DNA of 64,000 nucleotides, from the NCBI RefSeq assembly GCF_900104775.1, contig NZ_FNSA01000003.1:2852001-2916000 (forward strand). The letters run 5' to 3'. Positions 24,454-32,103 of the stretch are shown one piece after another; the first letter of the stretch is position 1, and every line of letters begins with the position of its first letter. The position numbers and the translations under genes are program-made. This DNA is from Tsukamurella tyrosinosolvens (GTDB taxonomy: Bacteria; Actinomycetota; Actinomycetes; Mycobacteriales; Mycobacteriaceae). Under the pieces are notes generated by a model. That model was not told the DNA's origin. It did not search any database and saw only the letters and a program-made list of their open reading frames with translations.

Positions 24454-26976
24454 ATGGCGGGCTTCCTCGACATCTTCAACGTCACGGACTCCGGCGGCGC
24501 GCGTGTCTCGCGGTACCGTCTCGACTTCGCTGGCGCGATCTACAACAACACCGACTCGTGGGTGTGGGGTATGTTCGCGTCTCTTCCCTACATGGCGGCC
24601 AAGACGATGCTGGTCATCGCGAACAACTTGCTGGGGATCGTTCTGTCGTCGGCTTCGTTCCTCAACTCGCTCAGCGACCTCTACACGAAGATCACCGCGC
24701 CGTTCTTCTCGATAGTCCCGCCGTGGCTGATCGGCTGCATCACCTTCGGCTACCTCGGCTTCCGGCTCTGGTCCAATCACGCGAAGGCCGGGCGGGCAAC
24801 GTCCCTGTCGGGCTTCAAGGCCAACGACGTCAACGAGCGGGACCGGCTCGCAGCCGCCTTCGTTATCCTCGCGTTGGTCGTCTTCCTCACGAACAACCCC
24901 TTCCTGCTGCTGACCACGCTTCTGGAAACCGCCAACAGCCTCGCGATCGATTCCTCCAACGCCGTCATCGGCGGCTCAGCGAACGACACGGTGAGCGCTG
25001 GTCAGGCACTCGCGGATCAGACGATGCGCGACCCCACGATCGCCCTGACCTACTCGGGCGAATTCACCGATGCATGCAAGAACGCGTGGTCGCAAGCTCA
25101 GGCTTCAGGAACCGAGCTGACGCCCGAGAGCGGCTGCTTCAACAAGGGCGACAACGACGCCGGCCCCGACACGCTTCTGTCCGCGATCCTGCTCAACCCG
25201 TTCCCCGCGATCCCGATGCTGGCCTTCGCCGGCGTCGCCATCTGGAAGTACGCGGCACACCTGACGACCTCCGCAATGTGCACCATCGCTCTCCCCTGGG
25301 TCGCCGCCGTGAGCCTGCACAAGCGCCGCGGCTTCGAGCGCCTGGCCGCCGTCGGCGCCGCGGCGCTCTCGCACATGTTCATGGTCATGGTCGTGTCGAT
25401 GCTGACCGTCGCGCTGCCTGCGCTCGTGGCGAACGCCGTGCAATCTCTCGTCACCGAGCTCGTCGGCTCTTCGGAGTATGCCTCCGTGCGGACCTGGCTC
25501 TCGTTGGTCTCGCTCGGAATCGGCTTCGCCGCCAGCACCGGCGCGCTGTACTTCATCACCCGACGCACCAGCATCCTCACCCGCCTCCTCAAGGCGGACG
25601 TCAACGACACGCTCAACAAGACGCTCGGAATCGACACCGGACGGTTCAGCTGGAAGAACCTCCGGTCCCGCGGCTTCAATCCCTTCGCGAAGGACGGCTA
25701 CAACGCCGGATCGAACGCGGAGAAGTGGCTCGCCGCCAACCCCGAGGCGGACACCTCATCCGCCGGTGACACCGCCGGAGTGCCGGCCTCGAAGAGCAAG
25801 AAGGACTCCGCCGTGAGCGCACCCGTCGAAGAGAACGAGGCCGTCACGCAGCTGATGAAGCCAGCGGTGACGGAGGCCGAGACCGCGACGAGCACCGTTG
25901 CTCCGCCGATCGTCACGCTGGCCGAGGCGCCGCTGACCACTCCCACCTCGATCCCCGCTACTCGCCTGTGGCAGAGCGTCTACGCCGGCTCGATCGGGGC
26001 GCGCAACGACAACCGCAACCAGGCGTCGAACACCGTCTTCAACGTCGACGTCTACGGCTACTACACGGCGCCCAGCGCGTACGCACCGGCGTCGAGTGCC
26101 GTCGGCGCACCCGCTCACGCCGAGGACGACATCATCGACGCCGACTTCGTCGACATCGTGCCTGAAGATCCGCGCCCGCTGCCGACAGCGGAGCGCTACG
26201 CGCTTCCCCCCGCTCCTGATCCGGCCGCGCCGGCCGTCCCGGAACCGACCATCGGTGACGCACCTTCGGCAACCGGAGCGCTTCTCGGTTCGGAGTCGAC
26301 CGCGGGCGGCCGCCACGCGGCCGCGGCGCCGCCGGCCGCGAACGTCGCCGGAAACGTCTTCGCCGACCCCGCGCTCAACGAGGCGGCGGCAGCGGTTGGC
26401 GCCTCATTCGTCTCGGGTGCCCACGGCCCCATCCGCGGCGGACTCTGCCGATCCCCGCTGCGCGTCTTCGACATCTCCTCCTCCTCGGCAGTGGACGAGA
26501 CGCCGACGCCATACGCGGTGCCCGAGGTCGCGATCGGGCCGGGCATCGTGTTCTCGGCGACGACCACCGGCGCCGCCTCTGCCGGCTCGCAGCCCGCGGG
26601 CGACGACACCGGCGAAGGAGTCGACGGCCCCGGCAACGATCAGCGGAACTGGAACCGCCGCAACCTCCGCCCCGCGGCGACGAGCAGCAGCTCGTCCGCC
26701 GACGAGCGCGCCGCAGGCCCGGCGGCCTCGCCGTCCGGTCTCGAGCCGGGCGTCAACGAGCACCCGGCAGGGTTCCACGCGCCGATGGAGGACGAGCTCG
26801 CCAGCGACCAGCTCGCAGCTGACCTGGAGGAGGTCGCGCTCACCTTCGCAGCCGCCGGTGCTCCCACGCAGCTGCACATCTCGCCGGACGACCTCCGGAT
26901 CGGTGTGCGGCTCACCTCGGATCCCGATCACCGGGTCGAGCGCCGCGGCCCCATCGGATTCGGCGATCCGTACTGA
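24454..26976 (+). CDS. VirB6/TrbL-like polytopic channel protein with long disordered tail
   Basis: The protein has 840 aa; its ATG lies 2 nt after the virB4 stop. Residues 1-390 contain about seven membrane helices (near 42-68, 86-106, 130-155, 245-268, 270-290, 298-325, 347-368), with an extracytoplasmic loop at 160-240 that has two Cys. Residues 400-840 are Ala/Pro/Ser/Glu-rich and apparently disordered, with the only ordered-looking patch at the very end (LHISPDDLRIGVRLTSDPDH). VirB6-type proteins form the inner-membrane channel of the secretion complex; long soluble C-terminal extensions occur in Gram-positive TcpH/VirB6 proteins and may recruit partners. It is co-transcribed with virB4. 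Confidence 0.7.
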   Translation: MAGFLDIFNVTDSGGARVSRYRLDFAGAIYNNTDSWVWGMFASLPYMAAKTMLVIANNLLGIVLSSASFLNSLSDLYTKITAPFFSIVPPWLIGCITFGYLGFRLWSNHAKAGRATSLSGFKANDVNERDRLAAAFVILALVVFLTNNPFLLLTTLLETANSLAIDSSNAVIGGSANDTVSAGQALADQTMRDPTIALTYSGEFTDACKNAWSQAQASGTELTPESGCFNKGDNDAGPDTLLSAILLNPFPAIPMLAFAGVAIWKYAAHLTTSAMCTIALPWVAAVSLHKRRGFERLAAVGAAALSHMFMVMVVSMLTVALPALVANAVQSLVTELVGSSEYASVRTWLSLVSLGIGFAASTGALYFITRRTSILTRLLKADVNDTLNKTLGIDTGRFSWKNLRSRGFNPFAKDGYNAGSNAEKWLAANPEADTSSAGDTAGVPASKSKKDSAVSAPVEENEAVTQLMKPAVTEAETATSTVAPPIVTLAEAPLTTPTSIPATRLWQSVYAGSIGARNDNRNQASNTVFNVDVYGYYTAPSAYAPASSAVGAPAHAEDDIIDADFVDIVPEDPRPLPTAERYALPPAPDPAAPAVPEPTIGDAPSATGALLGSESTAGGRHAAAAPPAANVAGNVFADPALNEAAAAVGASFVSGAHGPIRGGLCRSPLRVFDISSSSAVDETPTPYAVPEVAIGPGIVFSATTTGAASAGSQPAGDDTGEGVDGPGNDQRNWNRRNLRPAATSSSSSADERAAGPAASPSGLEPGVNEHPAGFHAPMEDELASDQLAADLEEVALTFAAAGAPTQLHISPDDLRIGVRLTSDPDHRVERRGPIGFGDPY

Positions 26977-27076
26977 TTCGGAGACCGCGCCGCGGTCGAA
27001 GTTCTATTCGAATCCCTGCCACGCTCCCCGCGACATGAGCCAGCCGCCCCACACTCACCCGTACGAAGGACAGGAC

Positions 27077-28240
27077 ATGGACCCCTCCAACGGCATCGAC
27101 CCGGAAGCACTCCAGCGGGTCGCCGCGAAGTACGGCGCCCCCGCCGAGGCGTTCGCCGCGGCGCCCCAGGCGCCGCACCGCCCGCCGAACGCGCCGCCGG
27201 AGCACGGATTCGCCGCTCCGCCCCCGATGCCCTCGAACCAGCCTCCGGCACAGCACCAGCAGCAGTTCGTCCCGACGGACAACGGAGCCCAGAACACCGC
27301 ACCCGAACGCAACTCGGCGCCGGCGCCGCGAGTCGGCCGTGTCGGCGTCAGCGCCGAGCGCCCCAAGATGGGGTGGCAGGCGAAGCTGAACCGCTACGGA
27401 TTCAGCTTCAGCAAGGGCGACGACGAGCTCGACTACGACCGGCGCGTCTCGCAGGTTCAGCGGAACCTGCGCTCGACCAAGACGATCATGATCATCTCCG
27501 GCAAGGGCTCGGCCACGAAGACCGCGACGACCGTCGGACTCGGGGACACGCTCGTCACGCATCGTCGCGGCTCCAAGGTGGTGGCGATGTCCATCGATCC
27601 GACCGGGGATCTCACCTCACGGATCGTGCCGGCCAACGATGCTGCTCCACGCTCGGTGTTCTCGCTCGCGGCCGACAAGGAAATCACGACCCCCGAGGAC
27701 GTCGGCAGCTACCTGATGACCTCGCAGTCCGGACTGTTCGTCCTCGGGTCCTCGCCCGACGACCACTCGCCCTTCCTGGACGTGCCGAGCCTGCGACGGT
27801 CACACCACCTTCTGCGCTACAAGTACGGCGCCAACATCATCCTCATCGACGCAGGCGGCAACCATGACTCGGCGACCTTCTACGCCGGGCTCGAGCTCGC
27901 CGACCAGCTCGTCTTCGTCGCTGAGATGACCCCGCGCTCGATCGCACAGCTGGACGAGGCGGCGGACATCATCCGCCGTGCCCCTGGCAAGTACCCGGAC
28001 CTGGTCCGCAAGTCCGCAGTCGTCCTCACCACCGCGCGGCTGGGCAAGAGCTTCGTCGACGGGACCGCTGAGCGCGACCGGATCAAGACCGAGCACGGCG
28101 ACGCACCGGTGATCCACGTCCCCTACGACCGGCACATCGCCGAGGACGGACCGATCTACCGGGACATGCTCCAGGAGGCCACTCGCCGGCGCTACCTGAC
28201 CGCCGCCGCCGAGGTGCTCTCCCGCATGTCGATCGACTAG
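27077..28240 (+). CDS. ParA/MinD-like ATPase with deviant Walker A and Pro-rich N-terminus
   Basis: The protein has 387 aa from the ATG at 27077, which has GAAGGA 6 nt upstream; an ATG at 27035 would add 14 residues but has no site. Residues 1-95 are Pro/Gln/Ala-rich. The ATPase has IISGKGSATKTATT (Walker A at 142-149, where KGGVGKT would be canonical), an IDPTGDL motif and IILIDAGGNHDSATFY as the A' and B regions. This domain order resembles the EspI-type MinD-like proteins of ESX loci and their plasmid relatives rather than a plain segregation ParA. No parB follows; the next gene is a small coiled-coil protein. It may position the transfer machinery or DNA. Confidence 0.7.
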   Translation: MDPSNGIDPEALQRVAAKYGAPAEAFAAAPQAPHRPPNAPPEHGFAAPPPMPSNQPPAQHQQQFVPTDNGAQNTAPERNSAPAPRVGRVGVSAERPKMGWQAKLNRYGFSFSKGDDELDYDRRVSQVQRNLRSTKTIMIISGKGSATKTATTVGLGDTLVTHRRGSKVVAMSIDPTGDLTSRIVPANDAAPRSVFSLAADKEITTPEDVGSYLMTSQSGLFVLGSSPDDHSPFLDVPSLRRSHHLLRYKYGANIILIDAGGNHDSATFYAGLELADQLVFVAEMTPRSIAQLDEAADIIRRAPGKYPDLVRKSAVVLTTARLGKSFVDGTAERDRIKTEHGDAPVIHVPYDRHIAEDGPIYRDMLQEATRRRYLTAAAEVLSRMSID

Positions 28241-28303
28241 ACGCCCCACCACCGAGCTCCCGCCATCCGGGCGAGAGCGCCCACCACGAGAGGATCACTG
28301 ACC

Positions 28304-28663
28304 ATGACCGACACCCACATCGACAACGCCCCCCAGGGGAGCGCTGCCTCGGACTTCGACGAGGACGAGGACGTCCGGGCGCTCAAGGAGGGCCTGCAGA
28401 AGCTCGGAGAGCTCAAGGACTTCCACTCGTCGGCCGCCGCCGACCTCGAGGCCGCGCAGCTCGCCGGCGCCGATCGGATCGCTGCCCTTCAGGCGGAGAT
28501 CGACGCCGAGACCGGCCGCCTCGCGACCGAAGCCAACGAGGCCGCGATCGAGTTCAACAACGCGCGCGACGAGCTCATCGAGCTCGGCCACTCCACGGCG
28601 AAGCGCCTGAACCCGAAGGGCTTCGGCAAGATCCCCGTCACCCGCGAGAAGAGCGAGGACTGA
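28304..28663 (+). CDS. Small coiled-coil protein
   Basis: The protein has 119 aa; GAGAGG precedes the ATG. An acidic start (DFDEDEDVRALKEGL) is followed by a long helix from about 24 to 100 with heptad-like Leu/Ala spacing (LKEGLQKLGELKDF...LQAEIDAETGRLATEANEAAIEF) and a basic tail. It has no WxG motif, so it is not a recognisable ESX substrate. It follows the ParA/MinD-like gene by 63 bp and ends the operon at a terminator. An adaptor or ParA partner is possible but unproven. Confidence 0.6.
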   Translation: MTDTHIDNAPQGSAASDFDEDEDVRALKEGLQKLGELKDFHSSAAADLEAAQLAGADRIAALQAEIDAETGRLATEANEAAIEFNNARDELIELGHSTAKRLNPKGFGKIPVTREKSED

Positions 28664-28681
28664 GCTACCAGCTCCCCTCCC

Positions 28682-28721
28682 CGGCACGGCCCCTGTCTCC
28701 ACCGAGGCAGGGGCCGTGCCG
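28682..28721. terminator. Hairpin terminator of the transfer operon
   Basis: A perfect 14-bp GC-rich stem (28682-28695 with 28708-28721) with a 12-nt loop begins 19 nt after the stop of the coiled-coil gene. Confidence 0.85.
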
Positions 28722-28779
28722 CATTCTGAGCACCGCGCCGGGGCTCGGCCGCAGGGCCCGACTCAGGGACACTGCGGGC

Positions 28780-29070
28780 ATGCGCGAAATCAGCGACCCC
28801 CGCATCGTCTCCGAGTCGGAGTTCCAAGCCCAGGCTCCCTCTTTCATCGACGGCATCAAGGTGCTTGCCATCAGCCGCGTCGAGCCCGGATCGACCGAGT
28901 TCGGCACCTACCCCGCCGGCATCGCGCTCACCAGCATCCGTGGCGAGTTCAGTACGCACTTGATCGTCTGGCAGGTAACCGAGAACCGCTTCACTCTCGG
29001 ATCGGGCCACTACGGCATCGCCACGCGCGAGGAAGCCGAGATCGACGCCGCGTCCCGAACTCTCGCCTGA
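28780..29070 (+). CDS. Small hypothetical protein
   Basis: The protein has 96 aa, ATG at 28780. A GACACT box lies 6 nt upstream without a Shine-Dalgarno, consistent with a leaderless message. It is a mixed alpha/beta soluble protein with SEFQAQAPSFIDGIKVLAISRVEPG and a C-terminal helix ATREEAEIDAASRTL. No family is recognised. It stands between a terminator and the promoter of the toxin-antitoxin pair. Confidence 0.55.
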   Translation: MREISDPRIVSESEFQAQAPSFIDGIKVLAISRVEPGSTEFGTYPAGIALTSIRGEFSTHLIVWQVTENRFTLGSGHYGIATREEAEIDAASRTLA

Positions 29071-29090
29071 GGGTATCCGCAGAAGAGCCT

Positions 29091-29120
29091 GCGACAAAAC
29101 TATGCCGAAGTCGGTATACT
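29091..29120 (+). promoter_or_regulatory. Leaderless promoter with palindromic operator for the TA pair
   Basis: TATACT at 29115-29120 lies 6 nt before the ATG at 29127, with GCGACA (29091-29096) as a plausible -35 at 18 bp. The near-perfect palindrome TATGCCGA-ag-TCGGTATA (29101-29118) overlaps the -10 box, as expected of an autorepressing antitoxin. Confidence 0.65.
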
Positions 29121-29126
29121 TCTGTC

Positions 29127-29804
29127 ATGGACGAGTTCACCTCCACCGAAGCCGCGGACCGCCTGGGCGTAACCCCGCGCCGGGTGCGCGCCCTGCTGGC
29201 CGCCGGAGACTTGATCGAGACCCGACGCGTGGGCGGCAGCGTACTGATCGACGCGCGCTCGGTCGATCACCTCGAGCGCGCAAGCGCCTCGACAGGGCGT
29301 AGCGGGCGACCGTGGACCGCTGCCCGAGCCTGGGCGGCCATCACGCTGCTCGCCGGCGGTGAACCGGACTGGCTCTCCACCGTCCAGGACCGTCGGCTCC
29401 GCGCGCATCTCCCCCGCGTCGACGCCGAGACCCTGGTCTTCAAGCTCCGCCGCCGCGCGAACGTCGAGCGCTACGCCGGCCCGACCGGCCCGAGCGCGCT
29501 GGTCGTTCCGACTGCGGGGTACGCCCTCCGCGACGAGCACACGGCGGCCCTCTTCGGCCTCGCGGCCGGCGCCGGGGATTGGCGCGGCTACTGCGCCAGC
29601 TCCGACCGCGAAGCTGTGATCGACGAGCTCGACCTGTACGCGTCCTCACGCCCCGATCACACCCTGCTGGTCGTCGACGACAAGCGCTGGATCGAGGCGG
29701 CCGCGGGCCCCATACTCGTCGCCGTCGACCTGGCAGAGTCGTCCGCGACTCGCGAACGCAGCGCCGGGCTGCGCGCACTCGAGGAGGCGCTCCGACGTGT
29801 CTGA
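29127..29804 (+). CDS. HTH-type antitoxin of a type IV toxin-antitoxin pair
   Basis: The protein has 225 aa from the ATG at 29127, directly behind a TATACT box. Residues 3-45 form a MerR/excisionase-type winged helix (STEAADRLGVTPRRVRALLAAGDLI) that would bind the palindrome overlapping the promoter. The rest, with ALVVPTAGYALRDEHTAALFGL and HTLLVVDDKRW, matches the general plan of helix-turn-helix partners of AbiEii-type nucleotidyltransferases. It overlaps the start of the next gene by 8 bp, so the two are co-translated. Type IV antitoxins typically counter the toxin without stable binding. The assignment as antitoxin depends on the neighbour. Confidence 0.65.
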   Translation: MDEFTSTEAADRLGVTPRRVRALLAAGDLIETRRVGGSVLIDARSVDHLERASASTGRSGRPWTAARAWAAITLLAGGEPDWLSTVQDRRLRAHLPRVDAETLVFKLRRRANVERYAGPTGPSALVVPTAGYALRDEHTAALFGLAAGAGDWRGYCASSDREAVIDELDLYASSRPDHTLLVVDDKRWIEAAAGPILVAVDLAESSATRERSAGLRALEEALRRV

Positions 29805-30519
29805 TACCTGGAACATCGACGTGCCGGACGCAGACCGACCGTGGCCGCTCTTGGCCGAGCTGTCTCGCGAGCTCGATCCCGCCGACTGGATGCTGGTCGG
29901 CGGCCTGATGGTGCATCTACACGCGGCCCGGGCCGGCATCGCGGTGCCGCGCCCCACGAGCGATGTCGACGTGGTGGTCGCGATCGGCACCGGCGGGGCG
30001 AGCTTCAACGCGGTGCGCGACCGGATCGAGTCGCTCGGATTCGCGTTCGAGCCGCCTGTCGGTGACGGCGGCGCGCACAAGTTCCTTCGCGGAACGGACC
30101 GCATCGACCTGATGGTCGCTGACCGGATCGACGGCCGCCGCGTTCCTCGCGTGCAAGGGCGGCTCGTCTTCCAGGTCCCCGCCGGCACGTCCGCACTCAA
30201 CAAGGCGGTCGACTGCCGGGTCCAGATCGCGGGCCAGGAGCCCATCGCGCTGCGGGTCCCGAACGCGCTCGGTGCGCTCGCACTGAAGGGGGCCGCGTAC
30301 CGGGGCGACAGCCGCGAGAGCGAGCGCCACCTCGAGGACGCGGCGTTGATCGCGTGCACCATCGACGACCCGCGCACGCTGGCGGCACAGCTCGCCGGGT
30401 CCGACCGCGCGCGTGTGCGGTCCCTGCGTGACGCACTCGACGAGCGGCACCCCGCCTGGAGGCCGTACTCGGAGCTCCGGGAACGCGGGCTGCGCGCGCT
30501 TCATCTCCTCAGCGGATAG
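29797..30519 (+). CDS. Nucleotidyltransferase, probable AbiEii-like toxin
   Basis: The protein has 240 aa from a GTG inside the end of the preceding gene. The NTase signature is present: VGGLMVHLHA (G35-G36) followed by TSDVDVVV with D56 and D58 as the metal ligands, and RIDLMVADRI as the likely third acidic strand. A basic helix, LALKGAAYRGDSRESERHLEDAALI, matches the K...K/R...D region of AbiEii/MenT-like toxins that transfer nucleotides to tRNA or proteins. With the HTH partner it forms a likely type IV toxin-antitoxin system that could stabilise the mobile element or block phage. The target is unknown. Confidence 0.65.
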   Translation: MSDTWNIDVPDADRPWPLLAELSRELDPADWMLVGGLMVHLHAARAGIAVPRPTSDVDVVVAIGTGGASFNAVRDRIESLGFAFEPPVGDGGAHKFLRGTDRIDLMVADRIDGRRVPRVQGRLVFQVPAGTSALNKAVDCRVQIAGQEPIALRVPNALGALALKGAAYRGDSRESERHLEDAALIACTIDDPRTLAAQLAGSDRARVRSLRDALDERHPAWRPYSELRERGLRALHLLSG

Positions 30520-30626
30520 GCCCGCGCCGTCGTCCGTGACAGGACGCCCGATCGCGGAGCATGGACGGCATGGTGTTCTTCGACGCGCGTGCATTGCGTG
30601 CACGGCGTGCATTGCTCGCACCGCGA

Positions 30627-30896
30627 TCACTCCGCGGCTCGGACCACCGTGCCGTCTGGGGCCGCGAAGTCGACTGCACCCCTGAAGCCGGGCTTCAAGA
30701 CATCCAGCGAGAAGCCGAGGAGATCGGCGATCACGATCGCGTCCGGGAGCCTCGGCTCGCGGCTGCCGAGCTCGAGTTTGGTGACCGTCGGCCGGCTCAT
30801 CTGTCGACCGTTCGCGGCGGTCACTGCAGCCGCGAGCTCGCCCTGGCTCCAGCCGCGGACGCTGCGGCCGATGCGTGTCACGGTGCCGAACTCCAT
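30627..30896 (-). CDS. XRE-family HTH regulator
   Basis: The protein has 89 aa. A Cro/CI-type helix-turn-helix covers about residues 8-66: WSQGELAAAVTAANGRQMSRPTVTKLELGSREPRLPDAIVIADLLG, with both helices and the LE.G.R.P turn intact. A short C-terminal extension (FAAPDGTVV) may dimerise. It is a single gene on the minus strand near the right end of the mobile segment, where such regulators often control excision or transfer. The target is not evident. Confidence 0.7.
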   Translation of the reverse strand: MEFGTVTRIGRSVRGWSQGELAAAVTAANGRQMSRPTVTKLELGSREPRLPDAIVIADLLGFSLDVLKPGFRGAVDFAAPDGTVVRAAE

Positions 30897-30971
30897 TCGG
30901 CAAGGCTACGACAGCGCACCGTGCCATCGCGGCGGGGACAGCGCCTCCGTCGCGACTGGGAGTCCTGACTG

Positions 30972-31196
30972 TTGCCCTTCACCTACCGACTCATCGTCGA
31001 TGGCGTGGTCCGACACTCCGGCACGTACGACGACCCGACAGCCGTCGCCCGCGAGGCGATCAGCCGCGCCGCCGGACTCGGCATTCCGCTGACGATCTCC
31101 GAGCGTTACGTCGCCGCGCGCGTCGCCGGCGGCGTACGCCGGCTCGGCCTCCAGTTCCGGTCGCCGACCGTCGCGATCGAGCTCGACTGGGCGTGA
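30972..31196 (+). CDS. Small hypothetical protein at the right end of the element
   Basis: The protein has 74 aa from a TTG at 30972 with GGGAG 10 nt upstream. It is soluble and compact: YRLIVDGVVRHSGTYDD, a helix TAVAREAISRAAGLG, then strands to VAIELDW. No family is recognised. It is the last gene before the junction with chromosomal DNA, and the following 120 bp hold nothing recognisable except the inverted repeat CCTC-n10-GAGG near 31300. The unusual start and small size keep confidence moderate. Confidence 0.5.
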   Translation: MPFTYRLIVDGVVRHSGTYDDPTAVAREAISRAAGLGIPLTISERYVAARVAGGVRRLGLQFRSPTVAIELDWA

Positions 31197-31319
31197 CGCC
31201 CCGCGACTCTTGGGACACCGGATATGACACACGGTTGACACTATCGGGGACGCTCGCAGATCACGGAGACTCACATATTCCCAGTTCAGATGCGTGCAAA
31301 CCTCTCGAAAGCACGAGGA

Positions 31320-31421
31320 TTAACGTGAATAGGACTTGATGTAGTTGTGGAAGAAGATCCACAGGGCGAGCAGGATCACGATCACCGCGGCACCTGCCGC
31401 GATCAGGATCGATACGGTCAT
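31320..31421 (-). pseudogene. 5' fragment of a flotillin-like (SPFH) gene
   Basis: The 33-aa frame reads MTVSILIAAGAAVIVILL..., a membrane helix, then FHNYIK, after which it runs into SYSR and stop. Bacterial flotillins begin with exactly such a helix followed by K-[NT]-Y-[VI]-K-V-P-P-N-E. Here the similarity ends after YIK, at about 31333. It lies 42 bp downstream of an NfeD-like gene on the same strand, which is the conserved NfeD-flotillin order. The remaining 450 or so codons are missing from the window. The break marks the right edge of foreign or rearranged DNA. Confidence 0.6.
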
Positions 31422-31463
31422 TGATTCCCTCCCTCTGCCGGGCGCGCAGCCCGGCGCTTGTGA

Positions 31464-31991
31464 TCAGGCCTGAGTCTCGAGCGGCTGCACCACCAGGCGG
31501 TCCCCGTCCACGTCGACGATCAGCACCTGCTGGCCGCCGGGCGCCGAGGCGCCGGCGTCGACCAGCACCGCGGTCGTGGTGGCGCGCACCGATTCCGAGT
31601 CGACGTAGCTCACCCGCCCCCAGCCGCCGACCGGGATCTCCATGCTGAGCTCGCCGATGGTGCCGACCGCGGCCCGGAGGCCCGCGACGGTGCCGGTCTG
31701 CGCCCGCCGCATCGCGCGGAGCACCAGCATGAGCAGGCCGTACGCGGCGACGCCGGAGGCGGCTGCTGCACCCACGACGACGGGCTCCGACAGGGACGTC
31801 CCGGCCGACAGGGGCCAGCCGACCACGCCGAAGACGCCGACGGCGGCGGCCAGTGCGGGGGCACTGAGCCAGGGCAGGCCGGCATCGGCGCTGCCGATCT
31901 CGACTCCCCCGATCTCGAAGTCCCCCAAGAGCAGTGACGCGATCAGGACCAGGACCCCGACAACGGCACAGACTGCGAAAGCGGTAACCAC
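31464..31991 (-). CDS. NfeD-like/YqiJ-type membrane protein with C-terminal OB fold
   Basis: The protein has 175 aa from the GTG at 31991, which follows GAGGAGG by 5 nt. An upstream ATG at 32039 is unlikely because a TATACT promoter box (32031-32026) lies inside that extension. Membrane helices at about 3-22, 42-62 and 70-93 are followed by an OB-fold region of about 75 residues (GTIGELSMEIPVGGWGRVSYV...VLIVDVDGDRLVV). YqiJ/NfeD proteins pair with flotillins in membrane microdomains, and the downstream partner here is truncated, so this gene may have lost its function. It is divergent from the MFS gene. Confidence 0.7.
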   Translation of the reverse strand: MVTAFAVCAVVGVLVLIASLLLGDFEIGGVEIGSADAGLPWLSAPALAAAVGVFGVVGWPLSAGTSLSEPVVVGAAAASGVAAYGLLMLVLRAMRRAQTGTVAGLRAAVGTIGELSMEIPVGGWGRVSYVDSESVRATTTAVLVDAGASAPGGQQVLIVDVDGDRLVVQPLETQA

Positions 31992-32075
31992 GGGCGCCTC
32001 CTCTGCGCTCGGATCTCCTATTTGCAGTATAGCAAACATTGCGTACGAGGCGTACGCGGAAACGACACTTCCATC

Positions 32076-32097
32076 TTATTAGTTGTGAACATATAAT
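32076..32097 (+). promoter_or_regulatory. TATAAT promoter overlapped by a MarR-type palindrome
   Basis: A perfect TATAAT (32092-32097) ends 6 nt before the ATG of the MFS gene, so the mRNA is almost certainly leaderless. The inverted repeat TTATtaGTT-gtg-AACatATAA (32076-32096, 7 of 9 pairs) covers the -10 box, the usual place of a MarR operator; a marR gene follows the transporter. Confidence 0.75.
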
Positions 32098-32103
32098 CCT
32101 TGT

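Noticed and set aside
28304-28663. Coiled-coil protein as a WXG100 ESX substrate
   Set aside because: No WxG motif or helix-turn-helix hairpin pattern, and no EccC-type secretion ATPase nearby.
97-31317. Direct repeat AGCACGAGG at 97-105 and 31309-31317 as attachment sites
   Set aside because: Nine bases are expected by chance over this distance, and no integrase or tRNA gene is nearby.
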